From Pseudoalteromonas espejiana DSM 9414 (GTDB taxonomy: Bacteria > Pseudomonadota > Gammaproteobacteria > Enterobacterales > Alteromonadaceae), in contig NZ_CP011028.1 of assembly GCF_002221525.1 (NCBI RefSeq), positions 569,001 through 633,000 of the forward strand: 64,000 bases of DNA. Direction: 5' to 3'. Under the pieces are notes generated by a model, which did no database searches, was not told the origin of the DNA, and was given only the letters and a program-made list of their open reading frames with translations. Below are positions 22,463 through 33,872 of the stretch, piece by piece; the first letter of the stretch is position 1, and each line of letters opens with the position of its first letter. A program made the position numbers and the translations under genes.

Positions 22463-24478
22463 TTACACCTTAAAGTTTTCTACCGATATTCTTAGCTCTT
22501 CAGCGAGTTTGGCAACTTCTGAGCTTGAAATGTTTGTTTGATTCGCACCCTCAGCAGTTTGCTCTGCTATGGCCACAATAGACTCTAGGCGTTCGCTGAT
22601 CTCTTGTGATACTTGCTGCTGCTCTTGTGCTGCGGTCGATATTTCTTCACTTACGTCATGTGCCTGCGACACGGCGAGCGTGATAGAGTCTAATGCACTA
22701 CTTGCTAAATCGCTTTGTTCAACACACGATACAGCTTGCTGTTTACCCTTATCCATCGCTGTAACAGCGGCCTCTGCGCCACTTTGTAGCGATTCAATCA
22801 TAGATTGAATCTCTTGGGTCGACTCTTGAGTTTTACTCGCGAGTGAGCGAACCTCGTCAGCTACAACAGCAAAGCCACGACCATATTCGCCGGCACGTGC
22901 AGCTTCAATAGCGGCATTAAGTGCCAGTAAGTTAGTTTGCTCTGCAATGCCACGAATTACATCTAAAATACTACCTATTGAGGCGCTATCTTGATGTAGC
23001 TTGTTAATAACACTTGCCGCGTCATCAACTTCACGGGCAAGTTGCTCAATAGTCGCTTTATTTTGATGAGAAATACCTTTAACGCGCTCAGCTTCTTTAT
23101 CAGCATTTTTAATCTCGTCAAGTGCTTGTTGAGCACTATTACTTACTGTTTGCGAGGTACTACTCATTTCGGTAGTGGCTGTTGCGGCTTGCTCTACTTG
23201 CGCTTGCTGGTTACGAATAGCTTGGCTTGATTCGCCTGTAATTGCTGAGGTTTCTTCAGAGGCTGCGGCTAACTGTGTTGAGCGAGAAATAATCCCTTTA
23301 ATTAAGCTACGTAAGCTATCTATTAAGGTATTACAGCTTTTTGAAAGTTCGCCAAATTCGTCTTTCGCAGTATCATCTAAGCGTTGGGTCATATCGCCAC
23401 TGGCCACAATGTCTAAAATACGATTTACTTCTGCAAGTGGCTTAGTGATTCTGTTAACAGTAAGAATAGCGATAGCAATGGCTATTAGCGTAGCAATTAT
23501 CATCCCCGCCCATGTCCATAAATTTGCAGAGTCTACATCTTTACGTACGCCTTCTTGTAGCTTATAAGCAACAGTACTTGCTTGGGTTACTAAGTCATCA
23601 ATTTGAGATAGCGCCATGTTTGTGGCTTGCTCTGATTGAGCAAGTTCTTTCTCGGTAAGTGCGATAGCGTCAATAAGGCGCTGCTTATTAGCGGCTAGAC
23701 TATTATTGCCGCTGATATTCGTTACTAGCGTATCAACGTACTCTTGAAGATCGCTATAAAGATCGTTGTTATCTTGCTCAATGGCAGGCTTTATTAATGC
23801 AAGGGTACGAATCACTTCTTCTAAGTAATAAGCTTGCTCATTTTTTACAATATCTAGCGTGTTTGTTGTTTTTACCGTGAGCATGTCGGTGCTATTACTA
23901 ACAACCGACATGAAGTTGTTTTCAAGGTTGTTAGCGGCTTGATAAGCGCGTGGGTGGCTTTGCTCAAAGTTGGTAATATCGGTTATGTCTAGTACAACAG
24001 AGTTTGCATCTTCTGCTGCTATTTCTATTGTTTCAAGTTGTGCAGTTAGCTTTTTATTAAGCACTAGCTGTTTATCTTTATCGGCTAACAGATTCTCTAC
24101 TGTGCTTAAAAAGCTTAGGTAGGTTTTTTCTACTGCTTGGCTTTTTTGGCTAAGCTCAGGGTCATCTTGTACTACTCGCTGTAAATCGGCATGCAGTGCG
24201 TTAAATTTTTCTTTTTGCTCAAGCACTTTTTGTTTAATAGGTGCTAGTTGTGCATTTGAGGTTGTATAAAAACTCGCTTGAGCCGCTTTACTCATTAAAA
24301 TAAATTCAGCTTGAAGTTCTGAGCTTCTATTAAGCGCCGGCAATGATAGCTGGTTTACTTGTTGGGTGGAGCTGTCAATGCTCGCTATTTTTATTAAAGA
24401 GTTACCACCAATGATTATGAGTAATAATGTGATAAATATAAAACCACACCAAATACGTTGGCTTACTGTCAGATTCAT
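22463..24478 (-). CDS. Methyl-accepting chemotaxis protein
   Basis: 671 residues from ATG 24478 (GGAAATCCAT precedes; an upstream in-frame TTG at 24490 is unlikely). TM1 ~10-30, a long helical periplasmic sensor to ~325, TM2 ([21 protein letters not shown]), HAMP (~350-400), then the signalling domain with the hairpin tip [20 protein letters not shown] and conserved [15 protein letters not shown]. The ligand is unknown. Monocistronic; no che genes nearby. Confidence 0.95.
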   Translation of the reverse strand: MNLTVSQRIWCGFIFITLLLIIIGGNSLIKIASIDSSTQQVNQLSLPALNRSSELQAEFILMSKAAQASFYTTSNAQLAPIKQKVLEQKEKFNALHADLQRVVQDDPELSQKSQAVEKTYLSFLSTVENLLADKDKQLVLNKKLTAQLETIEIAAEDANSVVLDITDITNFEQSHPRAYQAANNLENNFMSVVSNSTDMLTVKTTNTLDIVKNEQAYYLEEVIRTLALIKPAIEQDNNDLYSDLQEYVDTLVTNISGNNSLAANKQRLIDAIALTEKELAQSEQATNMALSQIDDLVTQASTVAYKLQEGVRKDVDSANLWTWAGMIIATLIAIAIAILTVNRITKPLAEVNRILDIVASGDMTQRLDDTAKDEFGELSKSCNTLIDSLRSLIKGIISRSTQLAAASEETSAITGESSQAIRNQQAQVEQAATATTEMSSTSQTVSNSAQQALDEIKNADKEAERVKGISHQNKATIEQLAREVDDAASVINKLHQDSASIGSILDVIRGIAEQTNLLALNAAIEAARAGEYGRGFAVVADEVRSLASKTQESTQEIQSMIESLQSGAEAAVTAMDKGKQQAVSCVEQSDLASSALDSITLAVSQAHDVSEEISTAAQEQQQVSQEISERLESIVAIAEQTAEGANQTNISSSEVAKLAEELRISVENFKV

Positions 24479-24590
24479 ATGGATTTCCAATTAAAGTACT
24501 TCAATCACATCTTATCGGCTTTTTAACCAATAAGTTAAGCAATTAATATCTATTAATTTAAATTTAACATATGTAGTGGGTTATTACAGT

Positions 24591-25409
24591 TTATTTAGAT
24601 AAAAGCGCAGAGTTTTCTACTATTTTTTGCTGAGTTTTTAAGTCCATCAGCGTCATAGTCCCGCCCCATACGCATCCAGTGTCTAAAGCATGAACATGCT
24701 TAAGCTTTGTAACACCCTCAAGTGCTGCCCAATGGCCAAAAATCAGGTTTTTTTCTAATGATTTAATATTAGGATGCATAAACCAAGGTGTTAACGATTT
24801 GCTGTCGTTAATTGCGCCTTTAGCACTAAGCTCTAATGTATTTTCGTTTGTTAAAAAACGCATGCGAGTAAAGTAATTTACAATGTACCTAAACTTTTCA
24901 AAATCGGTTAGTTCAGCATCCCAATGGGTAGGATGGGGCTGGTACATTTTTTCAAAAAACACATTGGCTTTAGCTGATTGATAGCAACTTTGTGCAAACT
25001 CGGCGTACTTAAGGGCATTTTCTATTGACCAGTTTGGATTAAGACCCGCATGTGCAATAAAGCTATTATGCTTTTTTAAGTAAACGGCTAAGGGCTGAGT
25101 TTGTAGGTAAGAAATATAAGTAGGGAGTTTTTCGCTATTAAAAATTGCGCCTAACTTATCTTTTGGGTTAATTGGTTTGTTGAGATAGTGACAGGCAACC
25201 ATGTGTAAATCATGATTGCCCAACGTAATGGTCATACTATCTTGGTGGCGATAAATATAATCTAAGCAGGCTAACGAGTCAGGACCGCGTGCAACTATAT
25301 CACCAACCAAGTAAAGGTGATCTTTACTTGGGTTAAAATCAACCCGTTTAAGTAAGGTGCTAAATTCATTGAAGCAGCCTTGTAAATCACCTATAGCGTA
25401 GTCAGCCAT
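24591..25409 (-). CDS. apaH: Diadenosine tetraphosphatase ApaH
   Basis: 272 residues. Symmetrical Ap4A hydrolase, also able to decap NpnN-RNA. Metallophosphatase motifs GDLQGC, GDIVARGPDS and GNHDLH are in order within the first 70 residues; FGHWAALEG follows later. Last gene of the minus-strand lptD-surA-pdxA-rsmA-apaG-apaH cluster, 11 nt after apaG. Confidence 0.97.
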   Translation of the reverse strand: MADYAIGDLQGCFNEFSTLLKRVDFNPSKDHLYLVGDIVARGPDSLACLDYIYRHQDSMTITLGNHDLHMVACHYLNKPINPKDKLGAIFNSEKLPTYISYLQTQPLAVYLKKHNSFIAHAGLNPNWSIENALKYAEFAQSCYQSAKANVFFEKMYQPHPTHWDAELTDFEKFRYIVNYFTRMRFLTNENTLELSAKGAINDSKSLTPWFMHPNIKSLEKNLIFGHWAALEGVTKLKHVHALDTGCVWGGTMTLMDLKTQQKIVENSALLSK

Positions 25410-25420
25410 TGCGCTTTTTA

Positions 25421-25810
25421 CTAATGTAAAATATTAGGGCACGCTAAACGAAAAACGCTTATTGGTGCTTCAAACTCAGAGCCAAACTCATTACGTAAAG
25501 TGTAGTGACCTTGCATGGTGCCCACTGGCGTATCTAAAATAGCGCCGCTGGTGTATTTGTAACTTTCGCCAGGGCCAATAACCGGTGTTTCACCTACAAC
25601 GCCTTCACCTTCAACTTCAACCTCTTTACCGTTTGCATCAGTAATTAGCCAGTAACGACTAAGTAGTTTTGCACTGCAAAGGCTGTGGTTTTTAATCGTT
25701 ACCGAATAGGCAAATACGTATTTTTCGAGTTCAGGCTGAGATTGCCCTTCCACATAAAACGTCTCTACAGACACTTTTACCGGAGAGCCAATATTACTGC
25801 TTGTTGTCAT
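25421..25810 (-). CDS. apaG: ApaG protein
   Basis: 129 residues, one ApaG/FBXO3-type immunoglobulin-like domain. Matches E. coli ApaG through [34 protein letters not shown] and [20 protein letters not shown]. Exact function is uncertain, with ion homeostasis suggested. Overlaps the 3' end of rsmA by 17 nt, so it is translationally linked. Confidence 0.96.
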   Translation of the reverse strand: MTTSSNIGSPVKVSVETFYVEGQSQPELEKYVFAYSVTIKNHSLCSAKLLSRYWLITDANGKEVEVEGEGVVGETPVIGPGESYKYTSGAILDTPVGTMQGHYTLRNEFGSEFEAPISVFRLACPNILH

Positions 25811-26600
25811 AAATCCAGTTAGCTATATCAATAAATTGTTGTAACGAGAGGCTTTCAGCGCGTAGTGTTATATCAATACCTATGCTCGTAAGCTCATCAG
25901 CGGTTAATAAGTTACCTAAGCTATTACGTAGCGTTTTACGGCGTTGATTAAACGCTTCTAAACACACGGTATTTAAAATTTTCACGCTTTTAGCTGTGCG
26001 TTGCTCTGCTTTTTTAGGAATTAAGCGAATAACCGCTGAATCAACCTTTGGAGCAGGCTTAAAGCATTCTGGTGGTACTTCTACTACTGGCATTGCATGA
26101 CAATAATATTGAGTCATTACGCTTAAACGACCAAACGTTTTACTACCAGGCCCAGCAACCATACGCTTTACCACCTCTTTTTGCAGCATAAAGTGCATGT
26201 GCTCAATATGATCAGCAAATTCAAAAAGGTGAAATAGCAACGGAGTAGAAATATTGTAAGGCAGGTTACCAAACACTTTTAATTTTTTGTCATCGCGTAC
26301 AAGGCTTGAAAAATCAAACTTCATTGCATCGCCTTGATTAACATTTAATTTAGGGCCCAAAAATGGGTGCTCAATTAAACGTTGTGCAAGGTCTTTATCT
26401 AGCTCAACAACCGTAAGCTGGCCGCTCAAATCGGCAACAGGTTCAGTAATTGCGCCAAGGCCTGGGCCAATTTCTACTAGGTTGTCTTCTGGTTTAGGAT
26501 CGATTGCAGTGACTATTTTATCGATGATTGATTCATCAAATAAAAAGTTTTGCCCAAAACGTTTACGGGCGCGGTGTCCTAAATGTACTTTATCGGTCAT
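25794..26600 (-). CDS. rsmA: 16S rRNA dimethyladenosine transferase RsmA (KsgA)
   Basis: 268 residues. SAM-dependent dimethylation of A1518/A1519 in 16S rRNA during 30S maturation. Motifs: [28 protein letters not shown] (SAM site), FGNLPYNIS (catalytic NLPY), and the C-terminal helical part with [12 protein letters not shown]. Overlaps pdxA by 4 nt and apaG by 17 nt. Confidence 0.98.
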   Translation of the reverse strand: MTDKVHLGHRARKRFGQNFLFDESIIDKIVTAIDPKPEDNLVEIGPGLGAITEPVADLSGQLTVVELDKDLAQRLIEHPFLGPKLNVNQGDAMKFDFSSLVRDDKKLKVFGNLPYNISTPLLFHLFEFADHIEHMHFMLQKEVVKRMVAGPGSKTFGRLSVMTQYYCHAMPVVEVPPECFKPAPKVDSAVIRLIPKKAEQRTAKSVKILNTVCLEAFNQRRKTLRNSLGNLLTADELTSIGIDITLRAESLSLQQFIDIANWIYDNKQ

Positions 26601-27589
26601 TGATTCTGTGCTTTTTCATGGGCGAGCTTAATTGCTTCGCGGATCGCTAATTCAAAACTGCCAACTTCAGCATCACCTGTACCCGCTAAATCAAGCGCTG
26701 TACCGTGATCCACTGAGGTGCGGATAAATGGTAAACCTAGGGTTATATTCACCGAGTTACCAAATCCCTTGTATTTTAGCACAGGTAATCCCTGATCGTG
26801 ATACATAGCAAGTACGGCATCTGCTTGAGATAGGTATTTATCTTGAAATAGTGTATCGGCAGGGAGTGGCCCAATTAAATTCATACCTTGGCTGTTTAAA
26901 AGCTCAAGCGTAGGAGTAATTGTTTCAATTTCCTCAGTACCTAGGTGGCCGTCTTCACCAGCATGAGGGTTTAAACCACATACTAAAATTTTAGGCTGCT
27001 CAATACCAAATTTGGTTTGTAAGTCGTGATTTAAAATACCAATCACTTTGGTTAGTCGCTCTTGGGTAATTGCACGCGATACATATGCAAGCGGAATGTG
27101 TGTAGTCACAAGTGCAACACGCAGCCCTTGCGTTGCTAGCATCATAACAACATCAGAAGTGCCTGACTGCTGAGCAAAGTATTCAGTGTGGCCACTAAAC
27201 GATATGCCTGCTTTATTAATAATACCCTTATGAACTGGGCCGGTTACAACGGCATCAAAGGTGCCGTCCATATTTTTTTCGCTGGCAATACGCAATGTAT
27301 CAAGCACGTATTGGCCATTTAAATCATCAAGTTCACCAAGCTTTACAGCTGTGCCTAAATCAACTTGGTGAATATAAACACTGCCAGCAGGCGCTATGGC
27401 TGCTGGTGCACTTTCATCAAAATCGATAAGCTCAATATTAAGGCCTAATAATTGAGCGCGCTCTTTTAATAAGTCTTTATCTGCTATAACGACTAATTGA
27501 GCTTGCCATTGCTGCTGCGCTAATTGCAGCAGCAGGTCAGGACCAATCCCCGCGGGTTCGCCCGGGGTAATTGCAATACGTAATGTCAT
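26597..27589 (-). CDS. pdxA: 4-hydroxythreonine-4-phosphate dehydrogenase PdxA
   Basis: 330 residues. NAD-dependent step of pyridoxal phosphate synthesis. Conserved: [12 protein letters not shown] at the N-terminus, [21 protein letters not shown] split over two motifs, [15 protein letters not shown] and [12 protein letters not shown] with metal-binding His. Starts 2 nt after surA's stop and overlaps rsmA by 4 nt. Confidence 0.98.
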   Translation of the reverse strand: MTLRIAITPGEPAGIGPDLLLQLAQQQWQAQLVVIADKDLLKERAQLLGLNIELIDFDESAPAAIAPAGSVYIHQVDLGTAVKLGELDDLNGQYVLDTLRIASEKNMDGTFDAVVTGPVHKGIINKAGISFSGHTEYFAQQSGTSDVVMMLATQGLRVALVTTHIPLAYVSRAITQERLTKVIGILNHDLQTKFGIEQPKILVCGLNPHAGEDGHLGTEEIETITPTLELLNSQGMNLIGPLPADTLFQDKYLSQADAVLAMYHDQGLPVLKYKGFGNSVNITLGLPFIRTSVDHGTALDLAGTGDAEVGSFELAIREAIKLAHEKAQNQ

Positions 27590-27591
27590 AA

Positions 27592-28887
27592 TTACTCGTC
27601 TGTAGGGAAAATTTCAACGTGAGCTTGCTCGCGCATTTCTTGCTGCCAGTTAAAACTTTCTTCTTTAAATTTACGATTAAACAACATGCCGTGAGCGCGG
27701 TTACGTTTAGCCAGCTCTGTTTTATCTGCTACACGCTTATCTAAAAGCTGCACTATGTGCCAACCGAATTGCGTTCTAAAAGGCTCACTAATTTGATTTT
27801 TATCAAGCGATAATAAAGTATCTTTAAACGCTGGTACGTAGGTTGTTGGGTCAGTCCAATCGTATTCACCACCTTTAAGTGCTGAACCTGGATCTTCTGA
27901 GTATTCTTTTGCAAGCTCACCAAAGTCCGCATCGCCTGCGCGTAGCTCTTTAGCAAAACCAGCTAACATGTTTCGGGCTTTTTCTTCACTTAAAATAATA
28001 GAAGGCTTAATAAGAATGTGACGAGAGCGCACTTCAGTTGTTTCTACTACTTGGCGGCCGCGTACATCTTGCACTTTAATAATATGGAAACCGGCTCCAG
28101 AGCGAAGAGGCCCTACAATAGCGTCTTTCTTTTGACCTTTTACAGCTTCTGCAAAAAGTGATGGCATCTCGTTAATACCCATATAGCCTAGTTGCCCACC
28201 TTCTAGTGCTTTTGAGCCACCAGATGAAGAAATAGCAATACGTTTAAACTCTTGGCCATCGTTTAATAATTCAATTACTTTATCAGCACGCGTTTTTGCG
28301 CTGGTAATTTCATCAGGCGTTGCGTTATTAGGAATATCAATAAGGATATGACCAATATCGTACTCTTCAGAGTTTTGGCCTTGGCTTTCCATTATTTTTA
28401 AAAGATTATCTACTTCTTGCTGGCTAATATAAATACGGCGATCTACATTAGCGCGAGTAACTTGCTGGGTTGTGATCTCTTTACGAATTTCTTCGCGGTA
28501 AGCTTGAAAGCTCTCGCCTGCGGCTTCAATTGTACGGCGTAAATCAGCAATACTACCGCCTTGATCTTTTGCCATATTTGACAGTGTTTGGTCTAACTGG
28601 CTGTCAGAAATTTCAAGGCCCATACGCTCTGCCATTTGCATCATAAGCGTTTGGTTAACTAAGCGCTCAACCGCTTGTACACGTAGTGTTTCATCTTTAG
28701 GAAGTTGCTGGCCTTGCTCTGCGGCTTGCTTTTTAACACGATTAATAATGGTGTCTACTTCACTTTTTAAAATAACGCCTTGGTTTACAACACCAATTAC
28801 TTTGTCGATTTCCTGTGGAGCGGCAAATGCGCCATGGCATAAGCTTAAGCTTAAAATAGCTGTTGATAATAGTTTTTTTAAATTCAT
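27592..28887 (-). CDS. surA: Periplasmic chaperone / peptidyl-prolyl isomerase SurA
   Basis: 431 residues. Signal peptide 1-22 (cut after AFA), SurA N-domain ([19 protein letters not shown]), parvulin domain 1 (~172-272, from [11 protein letters not shown]), parvulin domain 2 (~283-385, from RSRHILIKP) and a C-terminal strand. Escorts outer-membrane proteins, LptD among them, through the periplasm; lptD lies just upstream. Confidence 0.97.
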   Translation of the reverse strand: MNLKKLLSTAILSLSLCHGAFAAPQEIDKVIGVVNQGVILKSEVDTIINRVKKQAAEQGQQLPKDETLRVQAVERLVNQTLMMQMAERMGLEISDSQLDQTLSNMAKDQGGSIADLRRTIEAAGESFQAYREEIRKEITTQQVTRANVDRRIYISQQEVDNLLKIMESQGQNSEEYDIGHILIDIPNNATPDEITSAKTRADKVIELLNDGQEFKRIAISSSGGSKALEGGQLGYMGINEMPSLFAEAVKGQKKDAIVGPLRSGAGFHIIKVQDVRGRQVVETTEVRSRHILIKPSIILSEEKARNMLAGFAKELRAGDADFGELAKEYSEDPGSALKGGEYDWTDPTTYVPAFKDTLLSLDKNQISEPFRTQFGWHIVQLLDKRVADKTELAKRNRAHGMLFNRKFKEESFNWQQEMREQAHVEIFPTDE

Positions 28888-28979
28888 ATTCTTTTTACTA
28901 CTCTTCTAATAGTACTGCTTTAAAACAGGGCGTACTGCATTTTAGGGCTTTAAAGTATCACCTTAATTGCTCGTTTGCC

Positions 28980-31232
28980 TTAATTATTAAGAAAATACGG
29001 TCTACGATAGCCAAAAATACCTTGTTGTAATAATTTTTGAGCATCGTAACGGCTCTTACTGCCAAGCCCTTTTAATACAAAGTTCAAGCTAATGCCCGAA
29101 TCAAAAGTCGCTTGTTGTTGCCCAATAGACTGATTTAAATCAGTTTCAATCTGGCGGTGGCCAGTAATTTGGATTGCCCAACAGCATGACTCATACTGTA
29201 ATCCGCTTAAAAATTCGATACTTCGGTTATTTTCAAGGTCGCGGTGATAGCTTGCAATAAATTGCCACTCGTCACTTAGTGGAATACTTGTAAACACACC
29301 CGTTTGCTCGATTGTATTTCCTGAGACATCATTTGCATAGCGATGGTTCAATTGAACTAACTCATTATTGTCACCTTTGTAATCAAGGGTGACATTTGAC
29401 TGGATCATTTGCTTGCCATCAGTGTCGTATTGCATACCTGCAGATAAGTACCAACGACGGTGCCAATGAAGCATTGTTTGAGCTGCAAATAGGGCATTAT
29501 AGTTAGTGTCTGAGTCTAAATCTTGCTCGGTCGGTTTAGCTGAGTCGTTTAAGTAAAAAATTTGACCCGCGCTAAAGTTAAATACTTCTTCGTGTTTGTT
29601 ATCAAATAAACGCGTAGTGGCACCTAAAGTAAATTGATTTGCAGCAGCTATACGGTCAACGCCAGAAAAACGAGTATCTCTAAATAAGCCAAAATAATCG
29701 TCTTGTAGGCGGGTGGTGTCGTATATGCCAATTTCTGATTGGTCTTTATCTGGGGTATATAAATACTGAACTTGTGGTTCAAGTGTTTGAATGCCGTCTT
29801 CAAAAAAGGTTGACGTGTCGCGCTCAAAATTAAGCTGAGAATATAAACGCACTTTTGGCAATGTTCGCGATACGCTATCGCTGTATTGTGTACCCGTTAA
29901 ATTACCGCTTTGCTTATAGTTTGTTTGTAATAGGCTAACTTCAGAGAGAAACGACCATGCATGGGTTGCGTAGTTATAGCGTGCTTTTGGCTCAACGTGT
30001 ACACGCGTTGCACTGTCTATATCTACCTCTATTGAATCGTTCGTAAAGTGGCTTACTTCACCAGATAAACTAAAGTCAAAATTATCAAAGCGCCATGGCG
30101 CTGTTTGCGTAAAGCTTATTTGAGGTAGAGCTGCATACGACTCTAAGTGATCGCCCAGTACTTCAAAGTTTTGAAATTTAATATCGGTACGCCATGTTTC
30201 ACCTAGGTGAGTCACCGAACCTGTACGATATAGCTGGGTGTCGGTTTTATTGGCGTAATTTGAATTTAAATCAGTAATGTAGTTATCGTCACTTACATTG
30301 GTGATGTCTATATTGGCACGCCAGTTTTCGTTTAGGTAGCTTTGCTGTTGCCAATGAAACATATAACGCTCATCGAGGCTTGGCTCAGAATCATCGCTAT
30401 CTAAGTACTCAATACCAACTAAGCCTTCGTGCTGCTCACTGAGGTATCTAAATTCTGTTTGTAGTTGCAAACCAATGCGCGACATATAACGCGGCGTAAT
30501 TGTGGCATCAAAATTAGGGGCTATATTCCAATAATAAGGCGTAACGGTTTCGAGACCGTAGCGATCAGAGCTTGAAATACTTGGTGTTAGTAACCCCGAC
30601 TTACGGCGCTCATCTAACGGAAACGTAAAATAAGGTAAATACAATACTGGCGTATCAAGAATGCGTAATATGGCGTTATGCGTTTCGCCCCAGCCTTCTT
30701 CACGAGATAGGTTTATTTCATCAGCTTCAATAGCCCATACCGGTGTTTCGCCTGGGCAGGTAGTAAAGCTTGCATTCATTAACAATAAGCCAGACTCGTT
30801 TACGGTGAGTTTTTCGGCGCCACCTTTACCTTGTTGATCGGTTAAGCTGTAGTCGGCACCCAGTAGGCTTATTTCAGAATTATTTAGATCGGCATTTAAA
30901 CCCGAGCTGTTTACCTGGCTTACTCTGTCTTGGTAGGTAATTGGCCCTGTAGCATTGAGTAAACCGCGCTGTTTATCTATAAGCGCAGTTTGTGCGGACA
31001 AACTCATGTCAAGGGTGTTAATATCAACATTGCCGGTAAATTCAGCGCTTTGTGTGCCTAGGAGCTCTACATCATCAGCTTGAATATCAACCGACCCTAC
31101 CGCTAAATTGGGTAGAGGTTGCCAAGCTCTGGTTTGCATTGAAATGCCACAAAGGTTGTGTGTCAGTTCAGTTTCGGCAAGCGATGGTGCGCTAACTACG
31201 CCTAGCATCAATATGCCCCAGGTTTTGCTCAT
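28980..31232 (-). CDS. lptD: LPS-assembly protein LptD
   Basis: 750 residues. Signal peptide to ~19 (APSLA), LptA-like OstA jellyroll ~45-200, then a large beta barrel. The Cys needed for the disulphide switch are visible: one near residue 28 (HNLCG), one in SFTTCPGETPV, and a CC pair late in the barrel (YESCCWAI). With LptE it inserts LPS into the outer leaflet. Divergent from amgK across 100 bp; surA follows after 92 bp. Confidence 0.97.
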   Translation of the reverse strand: MSKTWGILMLGVVSAPSLAETELTHNLCGISMQTRAWQPLPNLAVGSVDIQADDVELLGTQSAEFTGNVDINTLDMSLSAQTALIDKQRGLLNATGPITYQDRVSQVNSSGLNADLNNSEISLLGADYSLTDQQGKGGAEKLTVNESGLLLMNASFTTCPGETPVWAIEADEINLSREEGWGETHNAILRILDTPVLYLPYFTFPLDERRKSGLLTPSISSSDRYGLETVTPYYWNIAPNFDATITPRYMSRIGLQLQTEFRYLSEQHEGLVGIEYLDSDDSEPSLDERYMFHWQQQSYLNENWRANIDITNVSDDNYITDLNSNYANKTDTQLYRTGSVTHLGETWRTDIKFQNFEVLGDHLESYAALPQISFTQTAPWRFDNFDFSLSGEVSHFTNDSIEVDIDSATRVHVEPKARYNYATHAWSFLSEVSLLQTNYKQSGNLTGTQYSDSVSRTLPKVRLYSQLNFERDTSTFFEDGIQTLEPQVQYLYTPDKDQSEIGIYDTTRLQDDYFGLFRDTRFSGVDRIAAANQFTLGATTRLFDNKHEEVFNFSAGQIFYLNDSAKPTEQDLDSDTNYNALFAAQTMLHWHRRWYLSAGMQYDTDGKQMIQSNVTLDYKGDNNELVQLNHRYANDVSGNTIEQTGVFTSIPLSDEWQFIASYHRDLENNRSIEFLSGLQYESCCWAIQITGHRQIETDLNQSIGQQQATFDSGISLNFVLKGLGSKSRYDAQKLLQQGIFGYRRPYFLNN

Positions 31233-31333
31233 TTATCGACCTTAATGCTCTTTGATTTATTATAAGCTAGACATAATAAAGGAAAACAATGGCAAATACA
31301 GTAATTGACCTATAAAAATAGACATCTTATAAA

Positions 31334-32335
31334 ATGACACGCTTTGATAATTTACAACTATTTATAAATACGTACTTTAATGCGAAACCGCACTCTTTAG
31401 TCGCCATTACCGGAGACGCCAGCTTTCGTCGTTATTACCGTTTAAGCTGTGCAGGTAAAGCCTTTATAGTAATGGACTCAGACCCGCAAAAAGTGAATAA
31501 CGCACCCTATATTTCGCTCAATAAAGTGTTTACTGAGCAAGGATTTTTATTGCCTGAAATAATTGCTAGTGACCAGCAGCAAGGCTTTTTTATCTTAAGT
31601 GATTTAGGTAGCACTCATTTGGCTGACAAACTCGATGAGCCAAATAAAATAGAGCACTACAAACAGCTTATAACGTTAGCCACAAAGTGGGCTCAAACGC
31701 CAGCTTCACCGGCAATGAGTGACTACAATAAAGAGTTTATACAGCTTGAGCTTAATATTTTTAGCCAGTGGTTAGTAGATGGGTTTATTGGCTCAACTTT
31801 AAGCGCTGAACAACAAGCTATATGGCAACAAAGCACAGTGCTTTTAACTGCGGCCATGCTTGAGCAGCCTACAGTTACCGTGCACCGTGATTACCACAGT
31901 CGTAATATAATGCACAGCAATGAGCAGTGGGCAATTATAGATTATCAGGATGCTGTACAGGGGCCACTTTGCTACGACGTGGTATCGTTACTGCGCGACT
32001 GTTACTACAAACTTCCTCAAAGTGAGCTTGAAAGCTTGCTTAATTTTGCTTACAAAGAGTTTATTGCTCAGGGCTTAATAAAAAATACGACTTTTAATGA
32101 GTTTAAATATTGGTTTGATTTAACCGGCATACAACGCCACTTAAAAGCCGCCGGTATATTTTGTCGGTTATATTTACGCGATGGAAAAACCGGTTACCTT
32201 GATAATATTTTACCCACTCTTGATTACATTATAGAAGTGGCCGCTACTTACCCCGAGCTTAAAACATTAAGTAGCTGGGTAAGCCAAGTAATTGTGCCAC
32301 AAGTGTCAAAGCAGCTTGCTAAGGAGCGTACATGA
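31334..32335 (+). CDS. amgK: N-acetylmuramate/N-acetylglucosamine kinase AmgK
   Basis: 333 residues, aminoglycoside-phosphotransferase/choline-kinase fold. ITGDASFRRYYRL near the N-terminus, catalytic HRDYHSRNIM, and metal-binding IIDYQDAVQGPLCYDVVSLL. It phosphorylates recovered MurNAc/GlcNAc at C1 in the route that bypasses de novo UDP-MurNAc synthesis. Overlaps murU by 4 nt (ATGA), the known amgK-murU pair beside lptD. Confidence 0.93.
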   Translation: MTRFDNLQLFINTYFNAKPHSLVAITGDASFRRYYRLSCAGKAFIVMDSDPQKVNNAPYISLNKVFTEQGFLLPEIIASDQQQGFFILSDLGSTHLADKLDEPNKIEHYKQLITLATKWAQTPASPAMSDYNKEFIQLELNIFSQWLVDGFIGSTLSAEQQAIWQQSTVLLTAAMLEQPTVTVHRDYHSRNIMHSNEQWAIIDYQDAVQGPLCYDVVSLLRDCYYKLPQSELESLLNFAYKEFIAQGLIKNTTFNEFKYWFDLTGIQRHLKAAGIFCRLYLRDGKTGYLDNILPTLDYIIEVAATYPELKTLSSWVSQVIVPQVSKQLAKERT

Positions 32336-32994
32336 AGGCCATGATTTTAGCTGCCGGACGTGGTAAACGTATGATGCCACTTACGCAGTCTATGCCTAAA
32401 CCTATGCTCAAAGTGGCAACTAAACCTCTGATTGAGCATCATATTAATAACCTAAAAGCGGCTGGTATTACTGACATTGTTATAAACCTTGCGTGGCAAG
32501 GCGATAAAATAAAAAGCTACTTTAAAAATGGGGCCGGTTTTGGTGTAAATATCGAATATAGCCAAGAGGTAGAGGGTGGGCTTGAAACTGCAGGCGGCAT
32601 TATTCAAGCGCTGCCATTACTAGGCGAAACATTTATTGTGATTAATGGCGATGTGTACACAGATTACGATGTTAGCGCATTAACTCAACTGCATTTAAAT
32701 AGTGGCGAAGCGCACATCGTTTTAGTAGAAAACCCTGCGCATAATCCTGATGGCGACTTTGCATTAAGTCATTTAGCACCTGAGAGCCAAAAATATACGT
32801 TTTCGGGGATCAGCCGTTACCACGCTGACTTTTTTAATGGGTTAAGCGAAGGGGTCCGCGCGCTTGGACCAATTTTGCGTGAAAAATTAACTCAGCACTG
32901 CATATCAACCGAGCTATATATTGGCCAGTGGGATGACATAGGTACACCAGAGCGTTTAGCGCAGCTCAATGAGCGCATAAGCAACACACTTTAA
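32332..32994 (+). CDS. murU: N-acetylmuramate-1-phosphate uridylyltransferase MurU
   Basis: 220 residues, nucleotidyltransferase fold: MKAMILAAGRGKRMMPLT (nucleotide-binding signature), KPMLKVATKPLIEHH, INGDVYTDYD (metal Asp) and a C-terminal WDDIGTPERL. Makes UDP-MurNAc from AmgK's product. Translation is coupled to amgK. Confidence 0.94.
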   Translation: MKAMILAAGRGKRMMPLTQSMPKPMLKVATKPLIEHHINNLKAAGITDIVINLAWQGDKIKSYFKNGAGFGVNIEYSQEVEGGLETAGGIIQALPLLGETFIVINGDVYTDYDVSALTQLHLNSGEAHIVLVENPAHNPDGDFALSHLAPESQKYTFSGISRYHADFFNGLSEGVRALGPILREKLTQHCISTELYIGQWDDIGTPERLAQLNERISNTL

Positions 32995-33011
32995 TAGGGG
33001 TAGCAATCTAG

Positions 33012-33872
33012 ATGTGGGGAAAAATTCTCGGTTTTTGTTTTGGCTTTATGTTTGGCAAAATATTTGGCGCTATTTTAGGTTTATACCTAGGCCATTTATT
33101 TGATAAAAGCTTAAAAAATGATTTTGATAAAGCGGGTGGCTTTTCAAGTTTATTTAAAGGTGATGATGTAAACGAGCGCCAAGCCTTGTTTTTTTCGAGC
33201 TGTTTTGCCGTTATGGGGCACATAGCTAAATCAAACGGGCGAGTAAGCGAGGTGCATATAAAAGCTGCCAGCTTATTTATGGATGAAATGGGGCTAAAAG
33301 GCGATGAGCGCCGTGAGGCTCAACATGCATTTCAATCAGGTAAAGAGAGCGACTTTTCACTAAAAGAAACCGTCCACGACTTTAAAGAGCGCTTTGCTAA
33401 ACGTTATGATTTACTGCAGCTGTTTTTAGAAATTCAAATTCAAATGGCGTTTTCGGACGGGGTATTAGCTGAGCAAGAAAAACAGTTACTCCAAGAGGTA
33501 AGCAAACAGTTAGGTATTTCTAAAGCTCATTTTGCTTTTGTACTTAAGCGCTACCAAGCTGAATTTAGTTTTAGGCAGCAGCAACAACGTTACAAGCAAC
33601 AGCAGCAAGGACAAAGCAGTAGTTACCGCGAGGGCTCTGGGCACCATGTGCCGCCTAATAACAACATGAATCGCTCGCAAGCACTGGCATTGTTAGGCTT
33701 AAATAGTGATGCATCTCAACGAGATATAAAAGTTGCGTATCGTAAGTTAATGGCCCAGCATCACCCAGATAAGCTGGTATCGCAAGGTTTGCCAAAGCAT
33801 ATGATGGAAGTTGCAGTTAAAAAAAGCCAAGATATTCAAGCTGCATACGAGTACTTAAAAAAGGCGGCGTAA
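33012..33872 (+). CDS. djlA: DnaJ-like membrane co-chaperone DjlA
   Basis: 286 residues. N-terminal Gly/Phe-rich membrane segment (GKILGFCFGFMFGKIFGAIL), a TerB-like helical domain ~55-180, a Gln-rich linker (~195-210), and a C-terminal J-domain ~220-286 with the HPDKL tripeptide core. A type III co-chaperone of DnaK at the inner membrane. Last 18 nt overlap the convergent DUF3530 gene. Confidence 0.95.
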   Translation: MWGKILGFCFGFMFGKIFGAILGLYLGHLFDKSLKNDFDKAGGFSSLFKGDDVNERQALFFSSCFAVMGHIAKSNGRVSEVHIKAASLFMDEMGLKGDERREAQHAFQSGKESDFSLKETVHDFKERFAKRYDLLQLFLEIQIQMAFSDGVLAEQEKQLLQEVSKQLGISKAHFAFVLKRYQAEFSFRQQQQRYKQQQQGQSSSYREGSGHHVPPNNNMNRSQALALLGLNSDASQRDIKVAYRKLMAQHHPDKLVSQGLPKHMMEVAVKKSQDIQAAYEYLKKAA